Positions 46,725-58,490 of a DNA stretch of 64,000 nt are shown in pieces; positions within the stretch are counted from its first letter, which is position 1, and every line of letters begins with the position of its first letter. The position numbers and the translations under genes were made by a program. Under the pieces are notes generated by a model that saw only the letters and a program-made list of their open reading frames with translations, was not told where the DNA came from and made no database searches. Source of the DNA: Carettochelys insculpta (Eukaryota > Chordata > Testudines > Carettochelyidae); assembly GCF_033958435.1 (NCBI RefSeq), contig NC_134167.1, forward strand, positions 1,880,001-1,944,000. The letters are read 5' to 3'.

Positions 46725-48485
46725 TACTGTAACATGCAACACAGGGAACTACAAGCTTGACAGGGCTATTATAAGGTGGGTGCATAACTGGTTGGATAAC
46801 CATTCCCAGAAAGTCATTATTAATGGTTCACAGTCATGCTGGAAGGGCATAGTAAGTGGGGCTCCACAGGCCTCAGTTTTGGGATCAGGTGTGTTCGGTA
46901 TCTTCATTAATTATTTAAATGTTGGCATATGCTTCTAAAGTTTGCCAATGATACCAGGCTGGAAGGTGTTGCAAATGTTTTGGAGGATAGAGTTATAACT
47001 GAAAATGATGAGAACAAACTGGAGAAATGCTCTGAGGTAAGCTGGATGAAGTTCAATAAGGACAAATGCTGAATACTCCACTTAGGAAGGAACATCTAAT
47101 GACAGCCTAGGAAGGAGTGGTGCAGAAAGGGATCTAAGGGCTATGTCTACACGTGAAGCCAACATCGAAATAGGCTATTTCGATGAATAACGTCTACACG
47201 TCCTCCAGGGCTGGCAATGTCGATGTTCAACTTCGACGTTGCGCGGCACCACATCAAAATAGGCGCTGCGAGGGTACGTCTACACGCCAAAGTAGCACAC
47301 ATCGAAATAAGGGTGCCAGGCACAGCTGCAGACAGGGTCACAGGGCAGACTCAACAGCAAGCCGCTCCCTTAAAGGGCCCCTCCCAGACACAGTTGCACT
47401 AAACAACACAAGATACACAGAGCCGACAACTGGTTGCAGACCCTGTGCCTGCAGCATGGATCCCCAGCTGCCGCTGCAGCAGCCAGAAGCCCTGGACTAA
47501 GGGCTGCTGCCCATGGTGACCATAGAGCCCTGCAGGGGCTGGAGAAAGAGCATCTCTCAACCCCCCCAGCTGATGGCCGCCATGGGGGACCCGGCAATTT
47601 CGACGTTGCAGGACGCGGATCGTCTACACGGTCCCTACTTCGACGTTGAACGTCGAAGTAGGGTGCTATTCCGATCCCGTCATGAGGTTAGCGACTTCGA
47701 CGTCTCGCCGCCTAACGTCAAAGTTAACTTTGAAATAGCGCCCGACGCGTGTAGCCGCGACGGGTGCTATTTCGAAGTTAGTGCCGCTACTTCAAAGTAG
47801 CGTGCACGTGTAGACACAGCTAAGGAGTCATAGGTGACCACAAGCTAAATATGAAGCAACAGTGTGACATTGTTGCAAAAAACACCACCATTCTGGGATG
47901 TATTAAGAGGACTATTGTAAGCAAGACACAAGAAGTAATTCTTCCACTCTACTCTGTGCTGATGAGGCCTCAACAGGAGGCCAGTTCTGGGCACCACATT
48001 GCAGGTAAGATATGGACACTATCACAAGAATGTCCTGAGAAGAGCAACAAAAAATGATTAAAGATCAGAAAACATGATGTATGAGGGAAGATTGAAAGAA
48101 CTGGGTTTGTTTAACCTGGAAAGGAGAAGACTCAAGTGGTGACCTGATAGTTTTCAAGAACCTAAAAATTCATCAGAAGGAGGAGGGAGAAAAATTCTTC
48201 TCTTTAACCTCCAAAGATAGAACAAAAAGCAATGGCCTCACACCAGAGCAAGGGAGGTTTAGACTGGACATTAGGACAGACTTCCTGTCAGGGCACTTAG
48301 ACACTGGAATAAATTGCCTCAGGAGGTTGTGGAATCTCCACTGGAGATTTTTCAGAGCAAGGTAACAAACACCTGTCAGGGATGGTCTACATGGTGTCTG
48401 GTCCTACCACGAGTGCAGGGGACTGGATTTGATAACCACTCAGTTCCTTCCAGTCCTATAAATCTATGCAAGAAACAATATGGAA
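46725..48485 (+). mobile_element. CR1 LINE fragment split by a Harbinger-like element
   Basis: Reverse transcriptase C-terminal region and 3' end of CR1 on the plus strand. Blocks are 'ggtgggtgcataactggttg', 'gtaagtggggctccacaggc', 'acaaactggagaaatgctct', 'gaccacaagctaaatatgaa', 'ggttgtggaatctccactgg' and the end 'ttccagtcctataaatctat'. Frames are broken. CR1 text stops at 'aaagggatctaag' (47138) and resumes at 'taaggagtcataggtgacca' (47821), so the insert is cleanly delimited. Confidence 0.85.
47138..47820. mobile_element. PIF/Harbinger-like non-autonomous DNA transposon
   Basis: Terminal inverted repeats 'gctatgtctacacgtg' and 'cacgtgtagacacagc' bound a 683-bp insert. The flanking duplication reads as TAA (47135-47137 and 47821-47823), as for Harbinger elements, or as the longer TAAGG; both restore CR1 text. 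The outer parts are rich in 'ttcgacgt', 'atcgaaat' and 'cttcaaagtag' words in both orientations, including a perfect 15-bp-arm palindrome at 47633-47663. The middle (about 47340-47590) is GC-rich and resembles a decayed gene segment with 'atggatccccagctgcc'. CpG sites are frequent, unlike in the flanks. No transposase frame is present. Confidence 0.7.
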
Positions 48486-49260
48486 AAAGTTGTCAGAGCT
48501 GTAGAAGAACAGAATGTGTAGCATTTTTTTTGTACACAACTGTCTTCTTTATTTAATGAGGACTGCATCAGCTTTACTCCAGGGCTAAATTTGACTCATT
48601 AAAATCAAATTCTGGTCTAATACCTATGCAGCCTACGGACTCAGAAGACATTTGAATTCAGGAGTAAGAGTCGTATCTTTTCTCAGGCTGTTGCAGAGGG
48701 ATCCCATATTGATGCTGGTGAACAAGTTGTGTCTATTCTGGTCGTTGTTCAGCATACAGAGGAAATTGGTCAAAATTCTCATGCAACTCCAAGAAGCTGG
48801 CAAAGTTAGTCACTAGGGTCAGTGCCATGAAAGCCAGAGGGAAAGTCCAGGTCAAATCCTAGATTTTTGGAAGTCAGTGGGAGTTTTGCCAGCAGAGCAG
48901 CAGTTTAGCCAGTGCCCCTACAGGATGGGGATGTCAAACAAAGAAAATAATAAAAACACACGTCATATACAGGAGGCCAGAACTGAGATCAAACGACTGA
49001 CACTCCCCTGACAATCAACCCACCTGAACTTCATAGTAAAAAGAATAAGTATCTGGATCAACGAGCCAGAGTTCTACTTCTAGAATAGCTTTCTCACTTG
49101 GTGGTGAAGACTTTCATTTAGATGATGACCCCAGGGAACCAAAAGAGCCTTCATACAGTTAGTTGACTTTTGCCCTTGAAGGCACTTGAAATCCATGTGA
49201 TCTCACAGCGAAAGAGCATCTTTGACAAGTCCAAACTCTGTCCAGTATGATGTTGGCAAA
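48486..49260. other. Unannotated DNA
   Basis: No gene or repeat family recognised. Confidence 0.4.
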
Positions 49261-49273
49261 CCATTCTCACAAA

Positions 49274-49717
49274 ACAAAAAGCAGTCAAGTAGCACTTTAA
49301 AGACTAGCAAAATAGTTTATTAGGTGAGCTTTCGTGGGACAGACCCACTTCTTCAGATCGTAGCCAGACCAAAACAGACTCAATATCTAAGGCACAAAGA
49401 ACCAAAAACAGTGAGCAAGGAGGACAAAGCAGAAAAAGATAATCGAGGTGAGCAAATCAGAGAGTGGTCTTCCCCCCCACCCCTCCACTCTCTGATTTGC
49501 TCACCTCGATTATCTTTTTCTGCTTTGTCCTCCTTGCTCACTGTTTTTGGTTCTCTGTGCCTTAGATATTGAGTCTGTTTTGGTCTGGCTACGATCTGAA
49601 GAAGTGGGTCTGTCCCACGAAAGCTCACCTAATAAACTATTTTGCTAGTCTTTAAAGTGCTACTTGACGGCTTTTTGTTTTAATAGTGTATAGACTAGCA
49701 CGGCTTCCTCTCTGTTA
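49274..49717 (-). mobile_element. Long hairpin repeat with near-perfect 197-bp arms
   Basis: Bases 49271-49467 pair with 49485-49681 around a 17-nt pyrimidine-rich loop ('tcttcccccccacccct'). By eye the arms differ at only two positions, in 'gcagtcaag' versus 'gccgtcaag' and 'gcacaaaga' versus 'gcacagaga'. An unpaired head is present only on the right (49682-49717, 'tagactagcacggcttcctc'), so in sense the element reads on the minus strand. Motifs 'gagctttcgtgggacagacc', 'acttcttcagat' and 'ctttaaagtgctac' parallel those of the hairpin repeats at 22793 and 50695, so it is a related family. Flanks 'ccattctcacaaa' (49261-49273) and 'ccactctcacaaa' (49718-49730) are a 13-bp target duplication with one mismatch. 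Confidence 0.85.
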
Positions 49718-49730
49718 CCACTCTCACAAA

Positions 49731-50694
49731 GGGCATGGTGGAGTTTTATCATGTGTTTGCCAACCTGTTACAATGATTATAACTCCCTGGTGACTTCTCT
49801 CTCATCCCTGAGGGTATATCTAAACTGCACAGTTAACCCAGGCTCTTAGGTAGGTTTTAGCCTTCATCCTCCTTCCTGCTCACAAAGAAAAACGTCTGAC
49901 CTGGATTTGGAGGTATTATGTACTTATGGATACCACAGTGGCAATATTTTATATGCACCATTATACAGAGTAAGCTGCCTTTTGTAGGACATATGACATG
50001 GGTAATATTCTACATTGGTGATTCTCACCAGGGGTACGTTTACCCCTGGGGGTATTCAGAGATCTTCCCAAAGCTCCATCAACTCCTCTATTTGCTTAGT
50101 TTTACAACAAGCTACATAAAAAGCACTAGTAAAGTCAGTGCAGACTATAATTCCACAAGGACAATAAATTGTTTATACTGCTCTATAAACTATACATGAA
50201 AATGTAAGTATAGTGTTTACACATAATTGATTTATTTTATAATTGCATTGGAAAAGTGAGAAAGGAACCAATGCCTCAGTAATAGCACACTGTGACACTG
50301 TTGTGTTTTTATGTCTGATTTTCTAAGCAAGTAGTTTTCAAGTGAAGTAAAAGCTGCAGGTACGTTAGCCACATCAGACTCCTGAAGGAGGTACAGGGGC
50401 CTGCAAAGGTTGGGAACCACTATTCTAGATTCTTCCCAGATGGCTATTAAAGTCTAAAAATAACTGTGTCGGGACGAGCCATTTGGGATTGCTGCGTCTT
50501 TGCGCAGGGTTTCCAGTTCAAACTGTGCAGTGTTGAGATGGCCCATGAGAAGTGGACACAAAGTGAAACTGACTAATTTAATTTCATTGTACGTGTTGCC
50601 TGGAACGTTGAAATGTAAGCACATAGAGGAAAATAAAAGATTAAAACCACGCTTTCTATTTGAAATGAGGTGGTGGTAAACATTTAAGTGTGGC
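49731..50694. other. Unannotated DNA with a MITE-like start
   Basis: 'gagggtatatctaaactgca' at about 49811 resembles the terminal repeat of a reptile MITE, but the other end was not found. The rest is AT-rich and unassigned. Confidence 0.35.
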
Positions 50695-50909
50695 CAAGTA
50701 TCAGAGAGGTAGACGAGTTAGTCTATATCTTCAAAAACAACAAGAAGTTCTGTGGCACCTTATGGACTAACAGAAATTTTGGAGTATAAGCTTTTGTGGG
50801 CAAAGACCCATTTTGTCAGATGCAACTGATGAAGCAGGTCTTTGCCCATGAAAGCTTATGCTCCAAAATATCTGAGAGTCTGTAAGGTGCCACAGAAGTT
50901 CTTGTTGTT
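50695..50909 (+). mobile_element. Hairpin repeat, copy C
   Basis: Head 'caagtatcagagaggtagac' and 'gagttagtctatatcttcaa', then arm 'aacaacaagaagttctgtgg', 'caccttatggactaacagaa' and 'tataagcttttgtgggcaaa', loop near 50815-50828, and the inverted arm 'tctttgcccatgaaagctta', 'aggtgccacagaagttcttg', ending at 'ttgtt'. Flanks 'atttaagtgtggc' at 50682-50694 and 50910-50922 form a perfect 13-bp target duplication. The head again has no partner at the right end. Confidence 0.85.
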
Positions 50910-50922
50910 ATTTAAGTGTGGC

Positions 50923-52749
50923 TTTCTCAAAAAGGAGCACGCCTCTAGGAACTGATGAGATCTTTGATGAAGTACCTTTAAGTGAAACACATATTATGGC
51001 TAAATAATGTAGATTGTTTGCTGGGTTCTGCTCCCACATGAGAATACAGTAGTCCCATGAGACCGGATTACTGGGAAGGATAGTAAGAACTTACATTTAT
51101 AAAACATAATCATGTGGGAATTTTTTTCCCCAGGAAACGTTCCCACATTCAGACAGACAATGATTATGTGTAGGCTTATTTTTTGTCTTTAATTTTCCCA
51201 ACTACAATCCTGTTAATTGCACGTGCACTTGGCTGCCATATACATATTTGCTCATATATAGCATGACTGAGAAAACAAAGAGGGTGTTGTGCTTCTGTTC
51301 TGGGAGATAGAGAGGTTGTCTCAGCTACTAAGCAGGGGGCCTGTGTATTTTCTTGTTGAGCTTAATTCAAAAAGGCTACGACTGAGACTAGACACAAATC
51401 AAAGGAAAAAGGGAGGACAAATTCATACCAGCTAGACTGACAGTCTAAATTGTTTCCTCTGAAGCTTAATTAATACCGTTTGTACATTCCACATGTGCAC
51501 TCTTGTGCCTCCCTCTCTGCAGCCTTCTCAACTGTTATGTATTTAATTCACTGACTTTTAGACTGTGGCGCTGTGCTGCGTAGCAGCGTCTGTTGTATCT
51601 AAAAACACCAGAACTGCGCAAGAGCCGACTGACATGTAAAATTGCCAGTGGAGGAGGGTGGGAGGGGGGCCCAGCTCTGAGCCCCAGAAGGGGAGGGGCC
51701 AAGGGCAGTCAGCCTCAGCAGTGCCCGTACTGTGGTGCTGGACCACACCCCCGTACCCCCAATTCCTTCACAGCCATGTGCAGCCAGAGCAGTGCTGCCA
51801 CGCTGGTTCAAAGGGACTGGGGCTCCAGACCCCAACACCGGGCCCAGGGGCAACTGTCACCTTTGCCTCCCCTCGTCAGTGGGCCTGAAAACTGGCAAGC
51901 TGAAGTCAGAGGAATTTCACGACAGATTTGAACTGTGATTTGGTTAATTTTACCCTCCCCAGTCACACAGCTTGTATGCCCCTCCATTCAGCCCCAAGGT
52001 TGTCTACGCTGCACACAGATTTGGTCTGTTTCACTGCCAAATGTTAGGAGCCGGATGTAAGGAATACTGGACCCGAGGTTGTAGGGAGAATTCTTCCTAC
52101 TGCGGGCAGATTTCGAACAGCAACCGGGGCAGGTTCTGAGGGGTGAGACTAAGACCAATTTTCAACAGTGCTCAGCAGTCACGCCACGTAGTTTAGAACA
52201 GCCCCGAGACAACTCTAAATTATCCCAGCATCAGAGAACCACCGAGGGCTCTCTGTCATCTCCTGCTGTGCCTCGCACATGAGGCCCAGCCCAGAATCTT
52301 CAACCAAGTCTCCGTGCTCCCTGGCTTGAATAAAGCATTAATTGCAGCATCCTCTGATTACAAACACCCCCCCCACACACCCCTCCACCCAAGTAAGAGG
52401 TCTGAGGCTTCTGAGAATCATATATACATGATAAGCTCTTAACGCTACCAGCGACTTTTAACTGCTACTAAAGATGTCCTGAGGAGATCCCAAAAGTACT
52501 TTGCAATGGTCCATTATTGATGTCTCGTACAGCAACTCTGTGAATTCACTGCCCCATCAGTTTTCACTCTCCAATGAAAACATAACAGGCGTATTATTAG
52601 AAATAACAAGGCAACGTTAATAAAAGCAGTTCTGATGCCACCCTGAGAGCCTGGCACAATGAGAAGTTACTTATGTGTGTCAGCACCTGCAGGCGTGGGT
52701 CCTCCAAGCAGCTGTTGGTTCATTGCTAGGCAAAGTTCGAAGTGATGCA
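50923..52749. other. Unannotated DNA
   Basis: A GC-rich stretch (51640-51900) gives overlapping frames on both strands without domains. A C-rich run lies at 52360-52390. No gene recognised. Confidence 0.4.
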
Positions 52750-52890
52750 TTCTATGAAGAAGGTGCTGGACTGGATCACAGGAGATCTGAGTCCATTTCT
52801 AGCTCTGCATTGCACTCCTGGTGTGAGTGGGACAAGTCCCTTCCCTCCTCTGCACTTGGTTTCCGTCTGTAAAATGGGACATGATGGGGT
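52750..52890 (+). repeat. MIR SINE
   Basis: 'ggatcacaggagatctgagt', 'tttctagctctgcattgcac', 'gggacaagtcccttccctcc' and 'ccgtctgtaaaatgggacat' follow the MIR order. Confidence 0.75.
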
Positions 52891-55104
52891 TTTCTGCCCA
52901 CACCCATTTTCAGGGCCATCTCGTGGGGGCTGCAGGGCCTGGGACACCTCCCCAGACCCCGCCCCCCACTGCACCCCTTCCTCCCAGCCCCTGTCCCCTC
53001 CTTAACTGAGCAACATTTGGAGCTGGTGAGGTAGAGGACAGTGGAGCAGGGCCATTAGCACTACTGCTGCCCCCACGCAGTCCATGCCCCAAGTCCCCCT
53101 GACGTGGGGAAGGGCCGAATGGAGTGGGGCTGGTCGATCTGCCACTCTCCCCTGCACCAGCCAGGCCCCACATCCTCAAGGTGGGGCAGAGCCAAGGGGA
53201 GAGGACTGAAGCTGGGCACTGCTGCTGGCCCCATGTCCTCCTCCCTAACTGCCCTGAACTCTCCTACGGGTGGGATGGCTCTGCCCACCACTAAAGGTGG
53301 CTCCATTAACTGCCCAGGCTGCACTTGTAAGAGAAACCAGGAAGCAATGAGGGCAAACTAACTGGTGAAGCTGACCTGGGCAGAAATCATCACCTAGGCT
53401 TGTCTAAAGCCAGGCAGCAAAGGGCAGCAAGGTGAAGCAGCAAAGAGATGCACTCACACTGCTGGGGCCAGAGAGCAAAAGGGGCATTTGCCAGGGCAAA
53501 GATCTAACTGGAGAACGGTGGAGATCACATAGGAAGCAGTCCAGGGAAATGGTAGCAAGGCTGGTTCTAGGGACCCAGGGAATGGAACCCAGAGAAGATG
53601 GCGAGCCTGAATTCCCCTATCAGCCCCTGAGGAAGTGACACCATTGAGGGGCAGTGAATTGCTAGATTGTCTTGGACCATTAGCACAGAGAGACTTTGGA
53701 ACACAGACCCCTGGAAGGGATAAAGTACAGTGAGCTGCCTGGTGGACCAAGCAGTACAAGGGAACACATGAGTTTTGAGAGACAGTCCTAGTTTCTGAAA
53801 GAAGAACTGTTGGACTGATGGTGCTAACCTCCAACCCTGGCCACAAGGAGCTGCTCAGGGTGAGTAACGCTCCCTAGGACATGGAGTAATACTATTACTT
53901 TTCCCAGCCATTTGTTTATTTTGATTGTAAGCATGGGGGGGTCAGCAGCAGCTGTTAGATGCCAGTATCATAAAAATCACTTTTACTCTGGTGTAGCCGG
54001 GGTTCTGTCATTACATCTGGCCACACTGCGAACAACCAACATCTCTGAATTCAACCTGCTGCCTACAGATCCACAGAGAAGTCCTTCCCATTGCATAATA
54101 GCACTTTGAGCACAGCACTGCATTTACTGCTGAATTCTAACCACTATGACTGAGCATCTTTTGAGAGAGATCTTTAATTCTTCACTTAGCTAGATGGGAG
54201 GATATACATAATATTGTGGTGTTAAAAGTCCATGCACCACTTATTCCCATTCTATACTATTTAATTCAAAGCTTAATTTATACAGCACTGAGCTTGCTGG
54301 GTTACTTCACTATGGTTGTATTATTATGTTGATGATCTGTGGAATTTTTAAACCAATCTAAACAATTGCACACCTGGGAGATATTCGCTATGAAATGCTA
54401 TTGAATACGTTTTAAGAACTTAAACTGAAACACTCATTCTACATTAAATTTGAAAGTTTTTTAAATCAAGCACTACAGAGACCTCTTGGTTTCATCCTAT
54501 AAACCAACTGCACTTCTCCAGGAGGAGCATGAGACAGCATGGTCCGTGCATCTCCTGTGCACAGGCTCCAGAAACTCTCAATAGCGCTGGCCTATCCACT
54601 CAGAGAGAGTATTAGAAATATGATGTGCAGTATCAAGAAACCAACAGCATCACGATTTCATAGCTGAACACACCACCACAAGGCTCCAGGCAACCTGTCA
54701 CTATTACAGTTTTCCCCTTAAGTGAAACAAAACCCTTCCATCTCGACTGCCATGTGTCAGCATTTAACACGGAGGACTGGGAGGTACCCAAAATAAGAGA
54801 TTTGGCAGTTTGTGCAACTTTGAATACCTCAGGTGTTGTACAGAAAACAATTTTTGTTGTCTCATGACAAGTATCTGTATTCATTGTTAGTATCTCTCAG
54901 CTGCAGCACGGTGAAGTCATTTCTTCGAATCCTCTGCAGATATTCTGTGTGTGTCCCAAAAATGGTTCCCGCTAAGGTCTGGTAAATTATTTTAACCTTG
55001 GAATTTATTTTGGCTTCTCATGAGGTAGCGTAGAAAGGGAATGTGACTTGGGTAACCTCGATATGCAGGAGATGAGAATATTCTTTATTTGTGTTGGGAT
55101 AACT
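52891..55104. other. Unannotated DNA with a GC-rich block
   Basis: A GC-rich block (about 52905-53300) with 'gggggctgcagggcctggga' resembles hAT-type reptile repeats, but its ends were not found. 53400-53880 has an A/G-rich composition of unknown nature. The remainder is AT-rich. Confidence 0.35.
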
Positions 55105-55200
55105 CCTAGGGTTTCAAACCATGGACCAGGGCTCTATTGTGCTAGGAGCTGTGCACGCAACAAAGAGATGGATCCTGCCCGGAGAAGCTCACCTGCTACT
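55105..55200 (-). repeat. L2/MIR-type 3' tail, reverse
   Basis: 'agggctctattgtgctagga', 'gctgtgcacgcaacaaagag' and 'atggatcctgcccggagaag' match the complement of the L2/MIR tail. Confidence 0.6.
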
Positions 55201-55914
55201 GAAATGCAGCCACCTCTGGCCAGAAATGTGGCAACAGTGCACATCAGTACAACAGGGGCTAGACTCTCAATTTGTGTGACTCCACTGACTTCAAGAACAC
55301 CACTTTACACTGATGATTCAATGTGCTTAAGCTAGGCAGTGAAGAATTCAGTATGCAGCTGAAGCTGCAAGTGGAATTTAGGATGTTATTTGAAATGGAA
55401 TTTGGCCCAGACACTGAGGTGCATATCCCCATGCACTGTCAGGGCAAAGAGAAAAATACTGCTTTAGATAGCTCCACAATGCCCTGAAGCCAACCTAGGT
55501 TAGAACAACCGCTTTTTCCCAGCACAAGTGGTAAACAGCCACCAAAACCTTTTGGACAGCTGCAGAATAACCATAACATGGCCAGTGGCTTAATGTTGTG
55601 GCTCAGCTTTGCCCTGCCCACTACTGCTCAACAGCACGAGGTGTGTAGCTTGTTAGAACACACTGAAGTATTGAGGGACGAGTTATTTGTGGCTGTCTGA
55701 TTAAATCCCACCTGTAACTCTCTTCCCACATTCCTCATTGCTTGACTAATCAGAGAGGTATCCCAGCACCAGACCACTCAAAGAGCAGCAGCAAAAAAGC
55801 TAACAGCGTTAGGGGCTAAAAGGAAAGGGATAAGTAGTAAACCAGAAAATATCATAACTTCACTCTATAAATCCTTGATACACTCACACATTCACTTCTG
55901 CATTAAGCACATGT
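55201..55914. other. Unannotated DNA
   Basis: No gene or repeat family recognised. Confidence 0.4.
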
Positions 55915-56205
55915 TGCACCATACCAAAACGCTACTCTAGAATTGGAAAAGATGCAAAGACTGGCCACGAAGAGGAGGAGGAGTATGGAAGAGCTATCAT
56001 ATGAGGAGCAACTAAAAATAGACTATACAGCTTAGAAAAACGATGACTAAGGAGAGATGATAGAGGTCTATCAACTCATGGAAGTTCTGCAGAAAGACAA
56101 TATGAAGTGCTATTTTTAGTCCTTTCATATAACACAAGAACTAGGGGGTCATCCAGTGAAATTAATAGGACGCACATTTAAAACAAACATAAGGAATTAC
56201 CATCC
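55915..56205 (+). mobile_element. Old CR1/L3 LINE fragment
   Basis: 'ttggaaaagatgcaaagact', 'catatgaggagcaactaaaa', 'gatgatagaggtctatcaac', 'tttcatataacacaagaact' and 'gtgaaattaataggacgcac' follow the 3' part of an old CR1/L3 subfamily. Coding is lost. Confidence 0.75.
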
Positions 56206-58134
56206 AACGTCAGACTTACGATCATCGTCCAAGTTGCTGCTGCACCTGTGAAGCTGTATTAAACCAAACCTCAGATGTAAGCATGTGAAAGCGCAGCCAT
56301 AATGCTTTGTTGCAAGTTACAAACATGTCAGAGTTAAGAACAGCCTCTGTTCCCCAGGGCTTTGCAACTCGGAGGCTCCTCTGTACATGCTCACATAATG
56401 CGCAGTTCACCTGCGGAACTCCCACCAGGAGATGTCGTGAAGGTGAAAAAAACTCGTGCTTAGTCAAAAAAAGAAAAAAAAAATTAGACAAGTCCCGTCC
56501 CATCTCACTTGGCACCAGAGCCATCCCAAAGTGTGGCGGGGCGAGTTTCGGGGGCCAAGGGTATCCCTGCTACTGCAGGCTCTGTCCCTTCCCCACTGCT
56601 ACTCCACCCTAACCTGCCTCCTTACTCCTACCTGACCAGCCAGGCTAGGGATTACGAGGGGAAGGACGCAACAGTGGTGGCAACTGCAGGAAGGTCACCG
56701 CTCCTTGGCCCTCCCACACACACAGCAGGAGCAGCAGCCATGCCCTCCCAGCCTGCTGAGCCTTGATTGATTGCAGGGAATTGGCTGCTTATCTCCCTTG
56801 AGTCTTAATTGAAAAGCCCAGCCCACAGTGTTAGAGAACTCCATTAGAAGCAAAAAGTGCGAATGCATTGCATGAGAGCCAAGAAACTGCAATAGCAGAT
56901 GCAGTATAGCTAGTAGTGGTATTCTCTTTAATAGCAAAGGCCACCTGCTGAGTGATTAAAGCATGTGCATAAATGCAGGATGACAATAAGGATTAATCTG
57001 TAACCTTGTTTCTACCGGGTTATATGAAGATAGCTATATGGCTGTCACTTATTCAGGTGACCCAGTGAGTAATATCACAAAGGTAATTAAAAGTTGTATG
57101 CATTGCGTAACTCGGAAAACAAACCATTTTGAGGAATAACTGCAGCTCAAAAAGCCCCACAACCATCTGGTGGCAAAGCTCCCCGGGGTTTTAAAAATAG
57201 CATGACTCATTCACAGACACAGTTCCTGGTGCATTCTTATGCTGATTAGTCATCTGATTTGTTAGGCATTTAGTTCTGACAGCTGCTTCTCAAAACTTAA
57301 TTGTATACTCAAGGGCTCATGAAAACATTTAGGGACATTGTTTTACGTCACAAACCGTACGGCCAGGCAGGTAAAAATCACGTAACAAGATTTTTCACTG
57401 TGAGACTTTAACAAAGCATTAGAACAACTAGATCAGCTCCACTTCTCCCACAACTCAGATTCAGTTCCCACTGCTAGTAAGATCTTGCACATGTACTGGG
57501 TGGATGACCTACTTGTACAAGCATCAAGTATGAAACCCTCTGGACCATAGACTAAGATCCCAGTGGGATCTACTCAGACTTTAATCCTCCAGGGTAGTTT
57601 GCAGTTTATAGCGCACATGGGTCTTTAAAAGAACGGTGAGGTCCACCCTACCGTGACACACTGAAAGATCCCAGAACACTTTCTCAAGAGTAGCAGTTTA
57701 TCACAGTATCATTGGCCAGACTTCTAAAGCCTCCACCTATGCCCCTGCTGTGCTGCGAGCCTCCTCCCAAATCATTTCAACATGGACATTATAATCCCAG
57801 AGAACTTAGTTATTTCAGTAGTACACAAATACAGGACCCGATTTGCCATGCTCTGCTCCTAGTGTAGTCACTTATAGCAAGGTGGCTATAAAATGCCAGC
57901 CTTCTGATTTTTACACCCATGTAGGCCCTGGTGTAAGTGCCCTCACAAGTTGTGGGGCAATAGAGAATCAAGCTCACAAGGAGTTTTAATTCTTATAGAG
58001 GAGTTGCCATCATTTCATGCTATTTTACTGACTTTTTCATCTAGCTATCTATGATCCTTATGTGATGGCAAGCACCACAATATTTGAACAATTCACAATC
58101 TTTCCTACATCTAGTCTCCCACATGCACCCTTAC
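56206..58134. other. Unannotated DNA
   Basis: A GC-rich stretch (56530-56770) contrasts with its surroundings, but no ends or family could be fixed. The rest looks unique. Confidence 0.35.
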
Positions 58135-58257
58135 CGTGTAGGGAAGTGCTACTCCTCCCGATTTACAGATGGGGAACTGAAGCTCAGAGAGATGTAAGTG
58201 CGAAACGAATGCCCACAGAGGGAGCCTGTGGTGCGGCCAGGAATTGAACCCAGGTCT
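58135..58257 (-). repeat. MIR SINE, reverse orientation
   Basis: 'tttacagatggggaactgaa', 'gctcagagagatgtaagtgc' and 'caggaattgaacccaggtct' match the MIR complement, including a decayed B-box region. Confidence 0.75.
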
Positions 58258-58490
58258 CTAAGGGTGTGTGTGCATTGCAGCTGGGAGTGTGCATCCCACT
58301 GCACCGAGACAAATTCTCACTACCTCTGCTTGATCTGCCCCACTAAAATAACATTGTGGCCACTCAGCCTAGCTGCTCAAGTGCAAGTCCAAGCTAGCCT
58401 GAGCCAATGCCCAGGATGCAACAGCCGCATTGTCACCCGTAGCACGTTAGCTCAAGCAGAGCGAGGATGACTCTTGCTACCTGGCTGCGA
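58258..58490. mobile_element. MITE-like fragment beside the MIR
   Basis: 'gggtgtgtgtgcattgcagc' with 'tgggagtgtgcatcccactg' resembles the terminal repeat of a common reptile MITE, and 'gttagctcaagcagagcgag' its inner right half. The outer right end is decayed. Confidence 0.45.

Noticed and set aside
49324..49628. Two 82-codon frames on opposite strands with nearly identical proteins
   Set aside because: They mirror each other because they lie in the arms of the palindrome. This supports the inverted repeat, not a gene.
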